Assembly (NCBI GenBank): GCA_963810905.1
Contig: CAWEPG010000013.1
Coordinates: 310,001-374,000 of the forward strand
Source: CAWBAT01 sp963810905
GTDB lineage: Bacteria > Acidobacteriota > Terriglobia > Versatilivoradales > Versatilivoraceae
Reading direction: 5' to 3'
DNA length: 64,000 nt
Part shown: positions 1 through 9,884 of the stretch, piece by piece
How the letters are laid out: every line of letters starts with the position of its first letter
Position numbering within the stretch: position 1 is the first letter of the stretch
Program-made: the position numbers and the translations under genes
Notes under the pieces: generated by a model
The model's database searches: none
What the model saw: only the letters and a program-made list of their open reading frames with translations
What the model was told of the DNA's origin: nothing

Positions 1-216
1 GAAACCTGCTACCTATTACAGTGCACTCAGACTCAATCTCGCTTCATACTGGTAGGGCTATGGGTTTTAGGGATTCTTGCAAGCCATGAGATGTTTGTTG
101 GTAAAGGCCTGTGCATGACTGCTTTCGACGTCTAGCGCTTTACTGGAGAATTGGATGTAATGAAGATTTGCCACCAGGATTCTTGAAGCTATCATACGAA
201 CGTAAGTGGTGACACG

Positions 217-1555
217 ATGCTTCTTTGGGTAGAGCTTGCGGTGCTCTTGGCTTCGATAGTCGTGGGGGCCCGGCTTGGCGGGATAGGGCTCGGGCCGATG
301 GGTGGCCTTGGGCTCTTGGTGTTTGTCTTTCTATTCCGCCTCCCACCCGGGAACCCTCCAGGCACCGTCCTGGGAATGATCCTGGCGGTGATCACGGCAC
401 TCTCGCTCATGCAGGCCGCAGGGGGTCTTGACTTTGTCATCCAGCTTGCGGAGAAGGTCCTGCGCCGAAACCCTGGCCGCGTCACAATTCTTGCCCCACT
501 CGTCACCTACGTTTTGATTCTGGCCTCCGGCACGCAGCACGTAATCTATGCCTTGCTGCCGGTGATCGCCGAGGTGGCGCGCAAGGCCGGAATCCGGCCT
601 GAGCGGCCGCTTTCGATCAGCGTGATCGCTTCGCAGCACGGCCTCGTGGCGTCGCCAGTTTCCGCAGCGACAGTCGCCCTCATCGGGGGCCTAGCTGCTT
701 CAGGTATCGGGTTGCCCCAAATCTTGATGATCACAATTCCGGCAACTTTCCTCGGCGTTGTGGCCGGCACGTTCTCGGTAGCTTTCCGGGGCAAGGAACT
801 AGCCGATGATCCCGAGTATCAAAGGCGGCTCGCAGAAGGGAAGGTAATCCCGCCAACGGCGCGGCCCGAGCTTACCGGCCCCGATCGGACGAAAGCCATT
901 GGGTCCTGTATGGTCTTCCTGGCTGCTATCGTTGCCGTTGTCCTGATTGGGTTGTTCCCGGGCCTCCGGCCGATCTATGAGAAGGTCGCGGAGGGTGTGA
1001 CGGAAACCGGCCAAGTGGAGATGGGCCGAGCGGTCATGATCGTGATGATGGCAGCTGCTGGCTTGATCCTGGTGGTCTTCCGCGCCGACCCTGAAAAGGC
1101 AGTGAAGGGCAGCATCATGAAGGGTGGCCTTACCGCTATCATCTGCATCCTAGGGGTCTCGTGGATGGGGTCGTCCTTCTTTGAAGGCAACCAGACACAA
1201 ATCGTGAACGTCATCTCCTCGGTCGTGCGGGCCCAGCCTTGGGTCTATCGCTGCGGGGCTCTTCGCTCTCTCAATCTTGCTCTTTAGCCAGGCCGCGACG
1301 ATTGTCACCCTGGTCCCCGTAGCGCTGGCCCTTGGTTTGCCTGTACCGCTCATCGTAGGCGCGTACCCGGCCGTGAACGGTAATTTCTTCCTTCCCACTT
1401 ACGGCACTGTGCTGGCCGCTGTCTCCTTCGACCAGACCGGCACGACCCGAATCGGGAAGTACCTGCTCAACCATAGTTTCATGCTCCCGGGACTGGTAAC
1501 GACCGTGACTGCCACAGTCGTGGCTTCGGTCCTGGCCCGATGGCTCTTAAAGTAA
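217..1555 (+). CDS. dcu: Anaerobic C4-dicarboxylate transporter (DcuA/DcuB family), one frameshift
   Basis: Inner-membrane antiporter; characterised relatives exchange fumarate, malate or aspartate for succinate in anaerobic growth. The product is almost all hydrophobic helices, with landmarks ASGTQHVIYALLPVI and SQHGLVASPVSAA in the first half and GAYPAVNGNFFLPT near the C terminus, all typical of Dcu proteins. The frame breaks near 1243-1248: removing one base there (read GTC TTC GCT GCG) restores 445 residues, the normal family length. It is the first gene of the fermentation cluster and lies 13 bp before an aspartase that makes fumarate, the classic Dcu substrate. DcuA and DcuB cannot be told apart by eye. 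No convincing promoter was seen in bases 1-216. Family assignment is firm; substrate is inferred from the family and neighbours. Confidence 0.9.
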
Positions 1556-1568
1556 ACTGGAGGGTTAT

Positions 1569-3061
1569 ATGACACATCGTCTTCATCCCTTTCTGGCCGG
1601 CGTTATCTGCCTGATGATGATCCCGGGGATTTCTGCCCAGCAGCCTCCCGGGTCGAGAAGGACCTGCTGGGAGAGAAGCAGATTCCGGCGGACGCCTACT
1701 ACGGCGTCCAGACCGCTCGGGCCCTCGAGAATTTTGAAATCTCCGGCGTTCTGATCAATCACTATCCCGGGTTCGTCGAGGCTTGGGCCATCGTCAAGTT
1801 GGCGGCAGCGAGGGCCAATACAGACGTCGGCGCCATGAAGCCGGAAACATTGGCCGCCATTGAAAAAGCCTGTCAGGCCGTGCTTGACGGCAAATACCAG
1901 GATCAGTTCCGGGTTGATTGGTACCAGGGCGGAGCCGGAACCTCAACCAACATGAATGCCAACGAGGTGCTGGCGAATATCGCACTTGAGCTCAGCGGGC
2001 ACAAGAAGGGCGAGTATCAGTTGGTTGATCCTCACGATCATCTCAACATGTCACAGTCAACCAACGACTCCTACCCCACGGCGATCAAGGTTGCCTTTCT
2101 TTTGCGAAACGACAAACTGATCGAGGAACTGCAGAGGCTGGCGGCTTCTTTCCGGAGGAAAGGGGATGCTTATCTCAAGATCGTGAAGATGGGACGCACT
2201 GAAATGCAGGACGCCGTTCCCATGACCGTCGGTCAAGAATTTCATGCATTTGCGTCCGCACTGGAAGGTGAAATCCAGTTGCTGCGCGATGCTGAGAAGT
2301 ATTTGTACTCGGTCAACATGGGAGCCACTGCTATCGGCACCGGAATCAACGTGCCCAAAGGATACCCGGAAAAATGCGCGGCCCACCTGGCCAAACTGAC
2401 TGGCAAGCCCATCGTGCCGGCCTCTGACATGATTGCTGCAACCTGGGATCAGCAGGGGTTTGTTGTTTATTCCGCGGCGCTCAAGAGCCTGGCCATAAAA
2501 CTCTCGAAGATCGCGAGTGACTTGATTTTGCTCGCTTCCGGACCACGAGCGGGACTCTTCGAGATCAATTTGCCCGCGTTGCAACCGGGCTCCTCCATCA
2601 TGCCGGGCAAAGTCAATCCGGTCCTTCCTGAGCTGATGAATATTGTTGCCTTTCGCGTCATGGGCAATGACTACAGCGTCGGGCTGGCCGCCGACCACGG
2701 ACAGCTTCAGCTCAATGCCTACGAGCCGCTGGAAGGGCTGGCAGTGATCGAATCACAGAGTCTGCTCTATCGCACTTCCATCGCCTTTCGGACCAAGTGC
2801 ATCGATGGTATTACCGTGAACGAAAAAACGTTGCAGCATTATATGGAAACCACTGTCGGCATCGTCACGGCGCTCAATCCTATCGTGGGCTACGAAAAAG
2901 CAACGGAACTAGCCGGCGAAGCCTACAGGAGCGGAAAAGGAATTCTCGAAATCATCCGAGAAAAAAAAGTTTTGTCTGAACAACAAATTCAGGAGTTGCT
3001 CGATCCGGTCAAGCTGACCGGGCTCGACCCCTCGATGTACGAAAAGAAACCGTCCCAGTAA
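1569..3061 (+). CDS. aspA: Aspartate ammonia-lyase with an N-terminal Sec signal peptide, one frameshift
   Basis: Converts L-aspartate to fumarate and ammonium. Starting at the ATG after GGAGGGTTAT, the first 23 residues form a Sec signal: short basic n-region (MTHRLH), hydrophobic core (FLAGVICLMMIPG) and an ISA|QQ cleavage site. About 25 codons in, near 1640-1650, the frame slips by one base. The aspartase body then starts at once with RVEKDLLGEK and ADAYYGVQTARALENF, matching the E. coli AspA N terminus. Downstream landmarks are GGAGTSTNMNANEVLAN, the catalytic loop GSSIMPGKVNP and GQLQLNAYEP. Restoring one base gives 497 residues, about 474 after cleavage, close to E. coli AspA (478). Aspartases are normally cytosolic, so the signal is unusual. 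Because the frame break lies between signal and body, the join is inferred from position, ribosome site and length. It sits 15 bp before an exported asparaginase. Confidence 0.9.
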
Positions 3062-3076
3062 TAGCGGAGGATTATC

Positions 3077-4141
3077 ATGAAACGCAAGTTCCAACCATTA
3101 TGGGGAGTTCTCCTCACTACTCTTCTCACCGTCTCCGCGCTCGCTGCGGACAAGCTTCCAACTGTCGTCGTTCTAGCGACTGGGGGCACCATCGCCGGAG
3201 CGGCAGCGAGCGATGTTCAGGCGGCCTACACCTCCGGCCAAGTGGGTGTCGAGCAGCTTCTCGCCGCCGTGCCACAGACGAAGAAGTTGGCGATGCTGCG
3301 CGGGGAGCAGATCTCGAACATCGGCTCGCAGGACATGAATGACGAAGTCTGGCTGAAGCTGGCCCGCCGCATTAACGAACTCACCGCCATGCCGGATGTG
3401 GATGGTGTCGTCATCACCCACGGCACTGACACAATCGAGGAGACGGCTTATTTCCTGAATCTCGTTGTCAAATCGAAGAAACCCGTTGTCCTGACCGCAG
3501 CCATGCGCCCATCGACGGCCCTCTCGGCCGACGGCCCGCTCAACTTTTACAACGCCGTAGCCGTGGCGGCCAACAAGGACGCAGCAGGACGTGGCGTGCT
3601 GGTGGTGGTCAACGACTGGATCCACGGCGCCGCCTCGCTCACCAAGACCAGCACCACAGCCGTGCAGACGTTTCTCTCCCCGGTGCGCGGCCTCATCGGC
3701 ACTGTTGCTTACGGCGAGATCGAGTTCTACCGTGGTCCCGTGGGCCGAAGCACCACGGACTCAGAGTTCTCGCTGGACGGTGTCACGGCCCTGCCCCGCG
3801 TGGACATTATTATGGCCTACGAGAATATGGATGGAAAACTCATCGAGGCCGCAGTTGCGATTGGGGCGAAGGGCATCGTGATCGCAGGAGTAGGAAACGG
3901 CAATATGACACAGGCTGCTCTCAACGCGCTCGCCGCACAGGCGAAGAAAGGCATCGTCTGCGTGCGCTCTTCGCGTGTGGCCACAGGCCGGGTGGGGCGT
4001 AAGGTTGAAGTAGACGACGACAAATTGGGTCTGGTTGCCTCCGAAGGCTTGAATCCCCAGAAGTCGCGGGTGCTCCTCCGACTCGCTCTTCTGAAGCCAC
4101 GCAGCTTGGACGACGTTCAGCGGATCTTTCAGGAGTACTGA
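3077..4141 (+). CDS. ansB: Type II (periplasmic) L-asparaginase
   Basis: Hydrolyses L-asparagine to aspartate and ammonium outside the cytoplasm. A strong ribosome site (GCGGAGGATTATC) precedes the ATG. Residues 1-24 are a Sec signal: KRK n-region, hydrophobic WGVLLTTLLTVSALA, and cleavage after ALA. The asparaginase signature ATGGTIAGA (about residues 35-43) holds the nucleophilic Thr, and VITHGTDTIEETAYFL holds the second catalytic Thr-Asp pair. The C-terminal half has GVGNGNMTQAAL. The 354-residue intact frame fits the family. Its product, aspartate, is the substrate of the preceding gene, which also carries a signal peptide, so the two could work in sequence in the periplasm. High confidence in function and location. 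Confidence 0.95.
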   Translation: MKRKFQPLWGVLLTTLLTVSALAADKLPTVVVLATGGTIAGAAASDVQAAYTSGQVGVEQLLAAVPQTKKLAMLRGEQISNIGSQDMNDEVWLKLARRINELTAMPDVDGVVITHGTDTIEETAYFLNLVVKSKKPVVLTAAMRPSTALSADGPLNFYNAVAVAANKDAAGRGVLVVVNDWIHGAASLTKTSTTAVQTFLSPVRGLIGTVAYGEIEFYRGPVGRSTTDSEFSLDGVTALPRVDIIMAYENMDGKLIEAAVAIGAKGIVIAGVGNGNMTQAALNALAAQAKKGIVCVRSSRVATGRVGRKVEVDDDKLGLVASEGLNPQKSRVLLRLALLKPRSLDDVQRIFQEY

Positions 4142-4213
4142 GCTGCCTCAGCGTGACTACCCATGCTTTTAGGAAGCAGCTGGCCGATGGCCCTGAATAT
4201 TCTGGGATCTTTG

Positions 4214-4296
4214 GTAGCCACGGTGAGGGCTTTTGCGAGCCGTGGGCTTTTCACCGGTGGAGAGGACCCACGCCTCGCTTCGCTCAGCGGGGCTAC
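4214..4296. repeat. REP-like double hairpin bounded by GTAGCC and GGCTAC
   Basis: An 83-bp intergenic element between ansB and sdaA. It starts with GTAG, then CCACGG...CCGTGG as a first hairpin, and ends with a second imperfect hairpin followed by CTAC, which is GTAG on the other strand. The same architecture recurs at 49681-49771 with different stem sequences. It fits a REP or BIME-type element of the kind associated with Y1 transposases; one such gene lies near 25 kb. Confidence 0.55.
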
Positions 4297-4360
4297 CCAT
4301 ACGATTTTTGAAACGAGAACAATGTAATAGAACAGATCTCATTCGAAAGGAGAAGGCACA

Positions 4361-6012
4361 ATGGAAAAAGGATTGAAGGTCATCAATAGCGTAGAAAGTA
4401 GCTGTGGGAGTTGCAATACCTCGGGCTGTGGAACATGTGCGCCAGCGCCGGTCAAAACTGCTAGCAAGACTTTGTTGAGCCGGAGGGACTTCGGACTCGC
4501 CGCTTTCGCTTCGGCGTGCTGCCACGGTTCTTGCCAACTGCTCCGGGCCGCAACCGCCTCAGCAAACCACCGAAAAGAGCAGCTCCCCTGCGGCTCCCGC
4601 GCCGGCCGCGTCCGCCCTGTCGCCGGAACTTGCAGTGGTGCAGAATTCGAAGGGCCCCGTCATGACGGTGCTTGATGAATTCTACAAGATGGGTCCGGGA
4701 CCATCGAGTTCTCACACCATGGGTCCGATGCGAATCACGTATGACTTCTTCCAACGGGTATCCAAGCTGCCGGAAGATCAGCTCAAACGGGCCACAGCGC
4801 TCAAGGTCCATCTGTTTGGCAGTCTCAGTGCTACCGGGAAGGGCCACGGCACCGAACGGGCCGCGCTGGCAGGCCTACTCGGCAAAGCCCCCGCCACTTG
4901 TCCTCCCCAATTCTTAGACGGATTGGCAGCCAATCCGGATGAAGTGCACAAAGTCACCCTTGGCCCCACCAGTCTCAGCTTGACCCTGAAAGACATCATT
5001 TACGATGCTCCCAAGGGAGAGTTCCCACATCCGAACACAATGACAGCGAAGTTGCTGGCGGGCAACGAGACGCTTTACGAACTGGAATACTACTCGGTTG
5101 GGGGAGGCTTCATCGAATGGAAGGGCTACAAGCCGCCGGACAAAGGGCAGCCCAAGTACCCATTCTCACACGCCAAGGACCTGAAAAAGTATCTCTTCGA
5201 CGACAAGATCCTCCTTCCAACACTGCTGCTGGAAAATGAAATGGCCATCTCGGGCAAGAACGAAAAGCAGATCTATGAGTTCCTAGACCAGGTGGCGGAA
5301 GTCATGATTCGAGGGGTGGACACTGGATTGAGCGGTGGAAAGTGTTCTTCCCGGCCCGATCAAACTGCACAGCAAAGCGGCCGCCATTTACCGCAACTTG
5401 AAGAACTCCAACAAAGGCCCTGCTGGTCTTGCCATTAGTCGGGTGGCGGCTTATGGTTTTGCCATGGGTGAGGAAAATGCCCGGGGCCACATCATCGTGA
5501 CTGCGCCAACAGGAGGGTCTGCTGGCATTCTGCCGGCAGTGCTCAAATCTTTACGAGACCTCAACACTCCCACCCAGAAAATCCGCGACGGATTCCTCGC
5601 GGCGGCGGCAATTGGCTACCTCTGCAAGCACAATGCTACCCTGGCGGGCGCCGAGGGAGGGTGCCAAGCGGAGGTCGGAGTTGGTTCCTCGATGGCTGCT
5701 GCCATGATCGCCCAGGCCTTGGGCGCCAGCCCCAAAGTGGTTTCGAATGCCGCCGAATCGGCCCTTGAACACCATCTCGGCATGACATGTGATCCGGTGG
5801 CTGGCTACGTTCAGGTTCCCTGCATCGAGCGCTGCGCCTATGGGGCGGTTAAGGCCTGGACCGGTTACTGCATCGCCAGCGAAGAGATTCCCGAACAACG
5901 GCGCGTGGATCTCGACACCACGATTGCGGCTATGGCCATGACCGCCAAGGACATGAATGCCAAGTATAAGGAGACTTCAGAAGCTGGATTGGCCGCGTTA
6001 GTCCTTTGTTAG
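4361..6012 (+). CDS. sdaA: L-serine dehydratase (4Fe-4S) with Tat and lipobox-like N-terminal signal, two frameshifts
   Basis: Deaminates L-serine to pyruvate. The body is a fused alpha/beta enzyme of the SdaA type: PGPSSSHTMGPMRI (substrate-binding region), SLSATGKGHGTERA, TAPTGGSAGILPAVL, and the three cluster cysteines in GGCQAEVG, MTCDPVAG and VPCIER. It ends KDMNAKYKETSEAGLA like E. coli SdaA. Unlike the family it has about 100 extra N-terminal residues, starting at an ATG behind AAAGGAGAAGG. These contain a cysteine cluster (CGSCNTSGCGTC), a twin-arginine motif (LLSRRDFGLAAFASA), then after a one-base slip near 4517 AATVLANC (possible lipobox) and a Pro/Ala/Ser/Gln linker. A second slip is near 5331. 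Removing both extra bases gives 549 residues, of which about 450 match SdaA. Tat export would suit an enzyme whose Fe-S cluster is assembled in the cytosol. Enzyme identity is firm; export is inferred. Confidence 0.9.
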
Positions 6013-6197
6013 GTCCAATTTGCCGAGACCGTAAGGTTAAACGTGACGACCCCCGCAAATGCGCCTGAAATTCTGATACTCCCTCTCCTTTGTGGTGAGA
6101 GGTAGCCAAGGGCCGGGTGAGGGTCAGCGAGCGGCGGCACCGCGCTCTGCTACTGAATCTGGTCATGCATGGGCTACATTGACCTGGAGTTAACAAA

Positions 6198-7431
6198 GTG
6201 AGCAAGAGCACAAGACGGCCGTCGTCGCCTGGCTTTTGGCGGCCGTGTATTACTTTTATCAATACATGCTCCGCTCGGCGCCGGCAGTCATGATGCCACA
6301 GTTGTCCGAGGCTTTTGGGCTAAGTGCACTCGGTGTGGCCTCCATGGTGGGCCTGTTCTACTATGGGTACTCACCGTTTAGTCTTGTCGCCGGTGCAGCG
6401 ATGGATCGTCTGGGACCGAGAAAGGTGATCCCGATTGGTGCCGCTGCTGTTGGCATCGGAGCGCTTCTGTTCGGCATGGGAAATCAAGCAGCAGCAAGCG
6501 CAGGGAGGTTTTTGCAAGGAGCTGGCGGTGTTTTCGCGCTGGTGGGAGCCGTTTCCATCGCCAGCAGGAACTTTCCGGCCTCCCGCGCCGCGACTTTGAT
6601 TGGGGCAACGCAAATGTTCGGCATGGCCGGGGGATCGGCCGGCCAGTCCGTAGTCGGGCCGATGATCGCCGGCGGGCTTGGCTTGGAATCACTTTTGGGT
6701 TGGGATGGGCATCACCGGCTTGCTGATCAGCGTTCTTCTTTTTATATTTCTTCCGCGGCAGGAGCAAACAGCCCAAAGTGGCTGGCTGAAGAGCGCAGCT
6801 GGAGCTTTAGGCTCCGTTTTCAAAAACCCGCAGTCGATCCTCTGCGGCATGATCGCAGGGCTTGCTGTTTATTCCGACGACGATCTTCGACATGATCTGG
6901 GGCGTTCGTTTCCTTCAGGAAGCGCACGGATTTGACTATGCTTCGGCGGTGCTGCGTTCATCGACGGTTCCCTTCGGGTGGATCATCGGTTGTCCGCTGC
7001 TGGGTTTCCTCTCGGATCGGATCGGGCGTAGGAAGCCAGTGATGATCGGAGGCGCGATCGTTCTTTTGGTGTGCCTCGCCTGGGTGCTCTATGGCCGCAC
7101 CGAGATCTTTCCTCCTTATGTCATCGGCTTGGCAGCGGGACTGGCGTCAGGCGCGGCAATGCTGCCGTACACGGTGATCAAGGAAGCAAATCGTCCGGAG
7201 TTCAGCGGCACAGCCACCGGGGTGGTCAATTTTCTGAATTTCACCTTCAGCGCTCTGCTGGGCCCCGTGTTTGGACGGATCCTCCAGAAGGTATCCGGCG
7301 GTGCTTCGCAAATGACGCTGGAGCATTACCAGGCGGGCTTTGAGCCGCTCCTGTATGGCGTGGCGATAGCCATCGCCCTTACTTTTTTATTGAAGGAGAC
7401 GGGGCCTGCATGTCAGAGAAGCCCCTCATGA
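6198..7431 (+). CDS. MFS transporter, substrate unknown, two or three frameshifts
   Basis: Twelve-helix major facilitator protein. The first half reads AWLLAAVYYFYQYMLRSAP, then the loop motif GAAMDRLGPRK (MFS motif A), and AGRFLQGAGG. The second half has the repeat motif GFLSDRIGRRKPVMIGG and a C-terminal helix pair. Frame breaks lie near 6675 (before WNHFWVGMGITG) and 6862 (before LLFIPTTIFDMIW). The start is unclear: no ATG or GTG is in frame after the stop at 6191, and a GTG at 6198 would need a further one-base correction to join SEQEHKTAVVAW. It lies between serine dehydratase and phosphotransacetylase, so import of a product such as pyruvate, or of the amino acids, is conceivable, but the sequence does not show the substrate. 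Confidence 0.75.
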
Positions 7432-7466
7432 CGCCGGACAGCACGATTAGGAGATGATAATATCGA

Positions 7467-7572
7467 TTCCCCCTTTGAAGGGGGCGTAGGGGGATGTCCC
7501 TCTGGGATAGCACCCCTTAAAAACTTATCAAGAGTTCAACCAGGCGTCGCCTGCACCCAAGGGGGGATTCCA
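7467..7572. repeat. G/C-tract palindromic repeats upstream of the phosphotransacetylase gene
   Basis: Contains CCCCCTTTGAAGGGGGCGTAG and, 70 bp on, CCCAAGGGGGGATTCC directly before the ribosome site AAGGAGAGGAT. It belongs to the short C-tract/G-tract palindrome family found in many intergenic gaps of this window. It may form hairpins in mRNA; no function can be assigned. Confidence 0.55.
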
Positions 7573-7582
7573 AGGAGAGGAT

Positions 7583-8516
7583 ATGAATCGCAAGCAAGGA
7601 ACCGGAAAATACGAACGGCTGTTAGTGAAGTGCAGGAAATTGGAGCCTGTTCCCACGGCGGTCGCGCATCCGTGCGAGAAGACGGCCTTGCGCGGGGCCG
7701 TTGAGGCCGGGGAAAAGGGGTTAATTCGACCCATTCTCGTGGGGCCGGCAGCAAAGATCGAGGCCATTGCCAAGGCCGCGGGAATCGATCTCGGTAATCT
7801 CCACATCGTGGATACTCCGCACAGCCAGGCGTCTGCCACGAAAGCCGTGGAGTTGGTTCGGGGAGGCCAGGCGGAACTTTTGATGAAAGGTAGCCTCCAT
7901 ACCGACGAACTGATGTCGGCGATTGTGGCCCGCGATGGGGGGCTGCGCACGGGGCGCCGCATCAGCCATGTGTTCATCATGGATGTTCCCACCTATCACA
8001 AGGTGCTGATCGTAACCGACGCCGCGATCAATATCGCTCCCACACTGGAAGACAAGGTGGACATCTGCCAAAACGCCATCGATCTAGCGATCGTCACTCG
8101 GTCTCGAAAAACCCAAGGTAGCCATCCTGGCAGCTGTGGAGACGGTGACTTCGAAGATGCCTGCCACCATTGATGCCGCGGCGCTTTGCAAGATGGCCGA
8201 GCGAGGGCAGATTACAGGCGGCATCCTGGATGGGCCGCTGGCGTTTGACAACGCCATCAGCAAGAAGGCCGCTCGCACGAAGGGCATTCGCTCCCAGGTC
8301 GCTGGCGATCCCGACATCCTGCTGGCGCCGGATCTCGAAGCCGGCAACATTCTGGCAAAGCAGCTCAGTTTCCTGGCCAATGCTGACAGCGCGGGTTTGG
8401 TCCTTGGAGCCAGGGTGCCGGTGATTCTCACCAGCCGGGCCGACAGCGTCCGAGCCCGCACGGCGAGCTGCGCGGTGGCGATGCTCGCGGTTCATGCACG
8501 GCGAAGACGACCATAG
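7583..8516 (+). CDS. pta: Phosphate acetyl/butyryltransferase, one frameshift
   Basis: Transfers the acyl group of acetyl-CoA (or butyryl-CoA) to phosphate, giving the acyl phosphate used by the kinase 10 bp downstream. The short single-domain PTA/PTB fold is recognisable: KGLIRPILVGPAAKIE, ELLMKGSLHTDELM, RRISHVFIMDVPTYHK, VTDAAINIAPTLEDK, and in the second half ITGGILDGPLAFDNAIS and DPDILLAPDLEAGNIL. The frame breaks near 8090-8100, before LGLEKPKVAILAAVETV. Deleting one base gives 310 residues, the usual size. The ribosome site AAGGAGAGGAT is strong. Acetyl specificity is inferred from the acetate kinase and PFL neighbours; Ptb activity is not excluded. Confidence 0.88.
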
Positions 8517-8526
8517 GAGATTGCTC

Positions 8527-9711
8527 ATGGATGATTATGCTCTGGTACTCAATGCCGGGTCATCGAGCCTGAAGTTCTGTGTCTATCGTCGGTCGGAGGG
8601 GGAGAACTGGCGCTTGGAAGCTCGAGGACAAATCGAAGGCATCGGAACATCGCCCCGGCTATCTGCCAAAGATGCTGAGGGCGCAAGCCTCACCGATCAG
8701 ACCTTGGATGCGACCGTGCGTGATGGACGCGCGGCGCTGGATGCTCTGGCCGGCTGGCTCCGCTCCAGGTATGGCGGCTCCCGAGTCCTGGGTGTCGGGC
8801 ATCGCGTGGTTCATGGCGGAGCGCGGCACGCCCGACCCACCGTTGTGACCCGGCAGGTTCTGGAAGAGCTGCGCCAACTGATTCCTCTGGCTCCGTTGCA
8901 CCAGCCACACAATCTGGCAGCCATCGAGGCAGTCTTCGAGCGCTTGCCGGACGTGCCGCAAGTCGCCTGCTTCGACACAGCCTTTCACCGTGGGCAACCG
9001 GCTGTTGCAGAGCTGGTGCCGCTGCCACGCGATCTCTGCCAATCAGGGCTGCAACGCTATGGTTTTCATGGGCTGTCTTACGAATACATTGCTTCTGTGT
9101 TGCCGCAAGTTGCGCCGGAGATTGCTCAGGGTCGAGTGATCGTCGCCCATCTGGGAAGCGGCGCCAGTTTATGCGCCCTCAAGGACGGGAAAAGCGTTGA
9201 TAGCACTCTTAGCTTCACAGCCCTGGATGGGCTTTGCATGGGAACCAGGCCGGGTACAATCGATCCTGGTGTGATTCTGTATCTTTTTCAAAACCTGGGA
9301 CTCTCGGCCAAGCAAGTGGAGGATATCCTCTACAAAAAATCGGGGCTGCTGGGCATTTCCGGCATCAGTAACGACATGCGTGACCTGCTTTCCAGCAATC
9401 AACCTGGAGCCCGCTTGGCCGTGGACTATTTCGTATACCGGGCTGCTAAGGAGATCGGGGCCCTCGCCGCCGTGTTGGGTGGCATCGATGGGCTGGTGTT
9501 CACTGCGGGCATCGGAGAAAACTCCGCTGAACTTCGCCGGCGGATCTGTGAATCGTCTGCCTGGCTAGGCGTGGAACTCGATGCAGAAGCCAACGCTTCG
9601 AAAGGTCCGCGAATCTCGCGCCCGGGCAGCAAGGTTTCAGCCTGGGTGATCCCGACCAACGAGGAGTTGATGATCGCACGGCATACCGGGCGGATACTGG
9701 GATTGATATGA
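8527..9711 (+). CDS. ackA: Acetate kinase
   Basis: Makes ATP and acetate from acetyl phosphate; a butyrate kinase role is possible but the sequence looks like AckA. The intact 394-residue frame starts at the ATG behind AGGAGATTGCTC with VLNAGSSSLKFCVY (phosphate-binding strand), followed by GHRVVHGG, the catalytic region FDTAFHRGQP, YGFHGLSYEY, GSGASLCAL, GTRPGTIDPG and GIGENSAELRRR, all in family order. It is tightly coupled to the phosphotransacetylase. Together they form the ATP-yielding end of the pyruvate branch. No frame defects. Confidence 0.96.
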   Translation: MDDYALVLNAGSSSLKFCVYRRSEGENWRLEARGQIEGIGTSPRLSAKDAEGASLTDQTLDATVRDGRAALDALAGWLRSRYGGSRVLGVGHRVVHGGARHARPTVVTRQVLEELRQLIPLAPLHQPHNLAAIEAVFERLPDVPQVACFDTAFHRGQPAVAELVPLPRDLCQSGLQRYGFHGLSYEYIASVLPQVAPEIAQGRVIVAHLGSGASLCALKDGKSVDSTLSFTALDGLCMGTRPGTIDPGVILYLFQNLGLSAKQVEDILYKKSGLLGISGISNDMRDLLSSNQPGARLAVDYFVYRAAKEIGALAAVLGGIDGLVFTAGIGENSAELRRRICESSAWLGVELDAEANASKGPRISRPGSKVSAWVIPTNEELMIARHTGRILGLI

Positions 9712-9884
9712 GGAGCGATGCATCGCCACGGTGCGGCACCGACCAAGATGAAAAGTTACGGATTCCCCCTCTTCAGAGGGGCTGTAGTGGTGCGGTTATT
9801 GTAGAACGGGAGAGACCTAACCCTGAAGGCTGAAGCCTTCTTTCCGAAAGCGTCCCGAGCAGCGGGATTTTAAGGAGAGCTACC

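Noticed and set aside
1..216. FNR or ArcA site upstream of the fermentation cluster
   Set aside because: Looked for TTGAT-N4-ATCAA and similar; no match better than chance in this stretch or before pflB.
2057..2698. A 213-codon - strand open frame opposite aspA
   Set aside because: Antisense to the conserved aspartase core; no start signal or recognisable motif.
4361..6012. Programmed translational frameshifting in sdaA or other broken genes
   Set aside because: No slippery heptamer, no common sequence at the slip points, and the same defect affects many unrelated genes, so sequence error is simpler.
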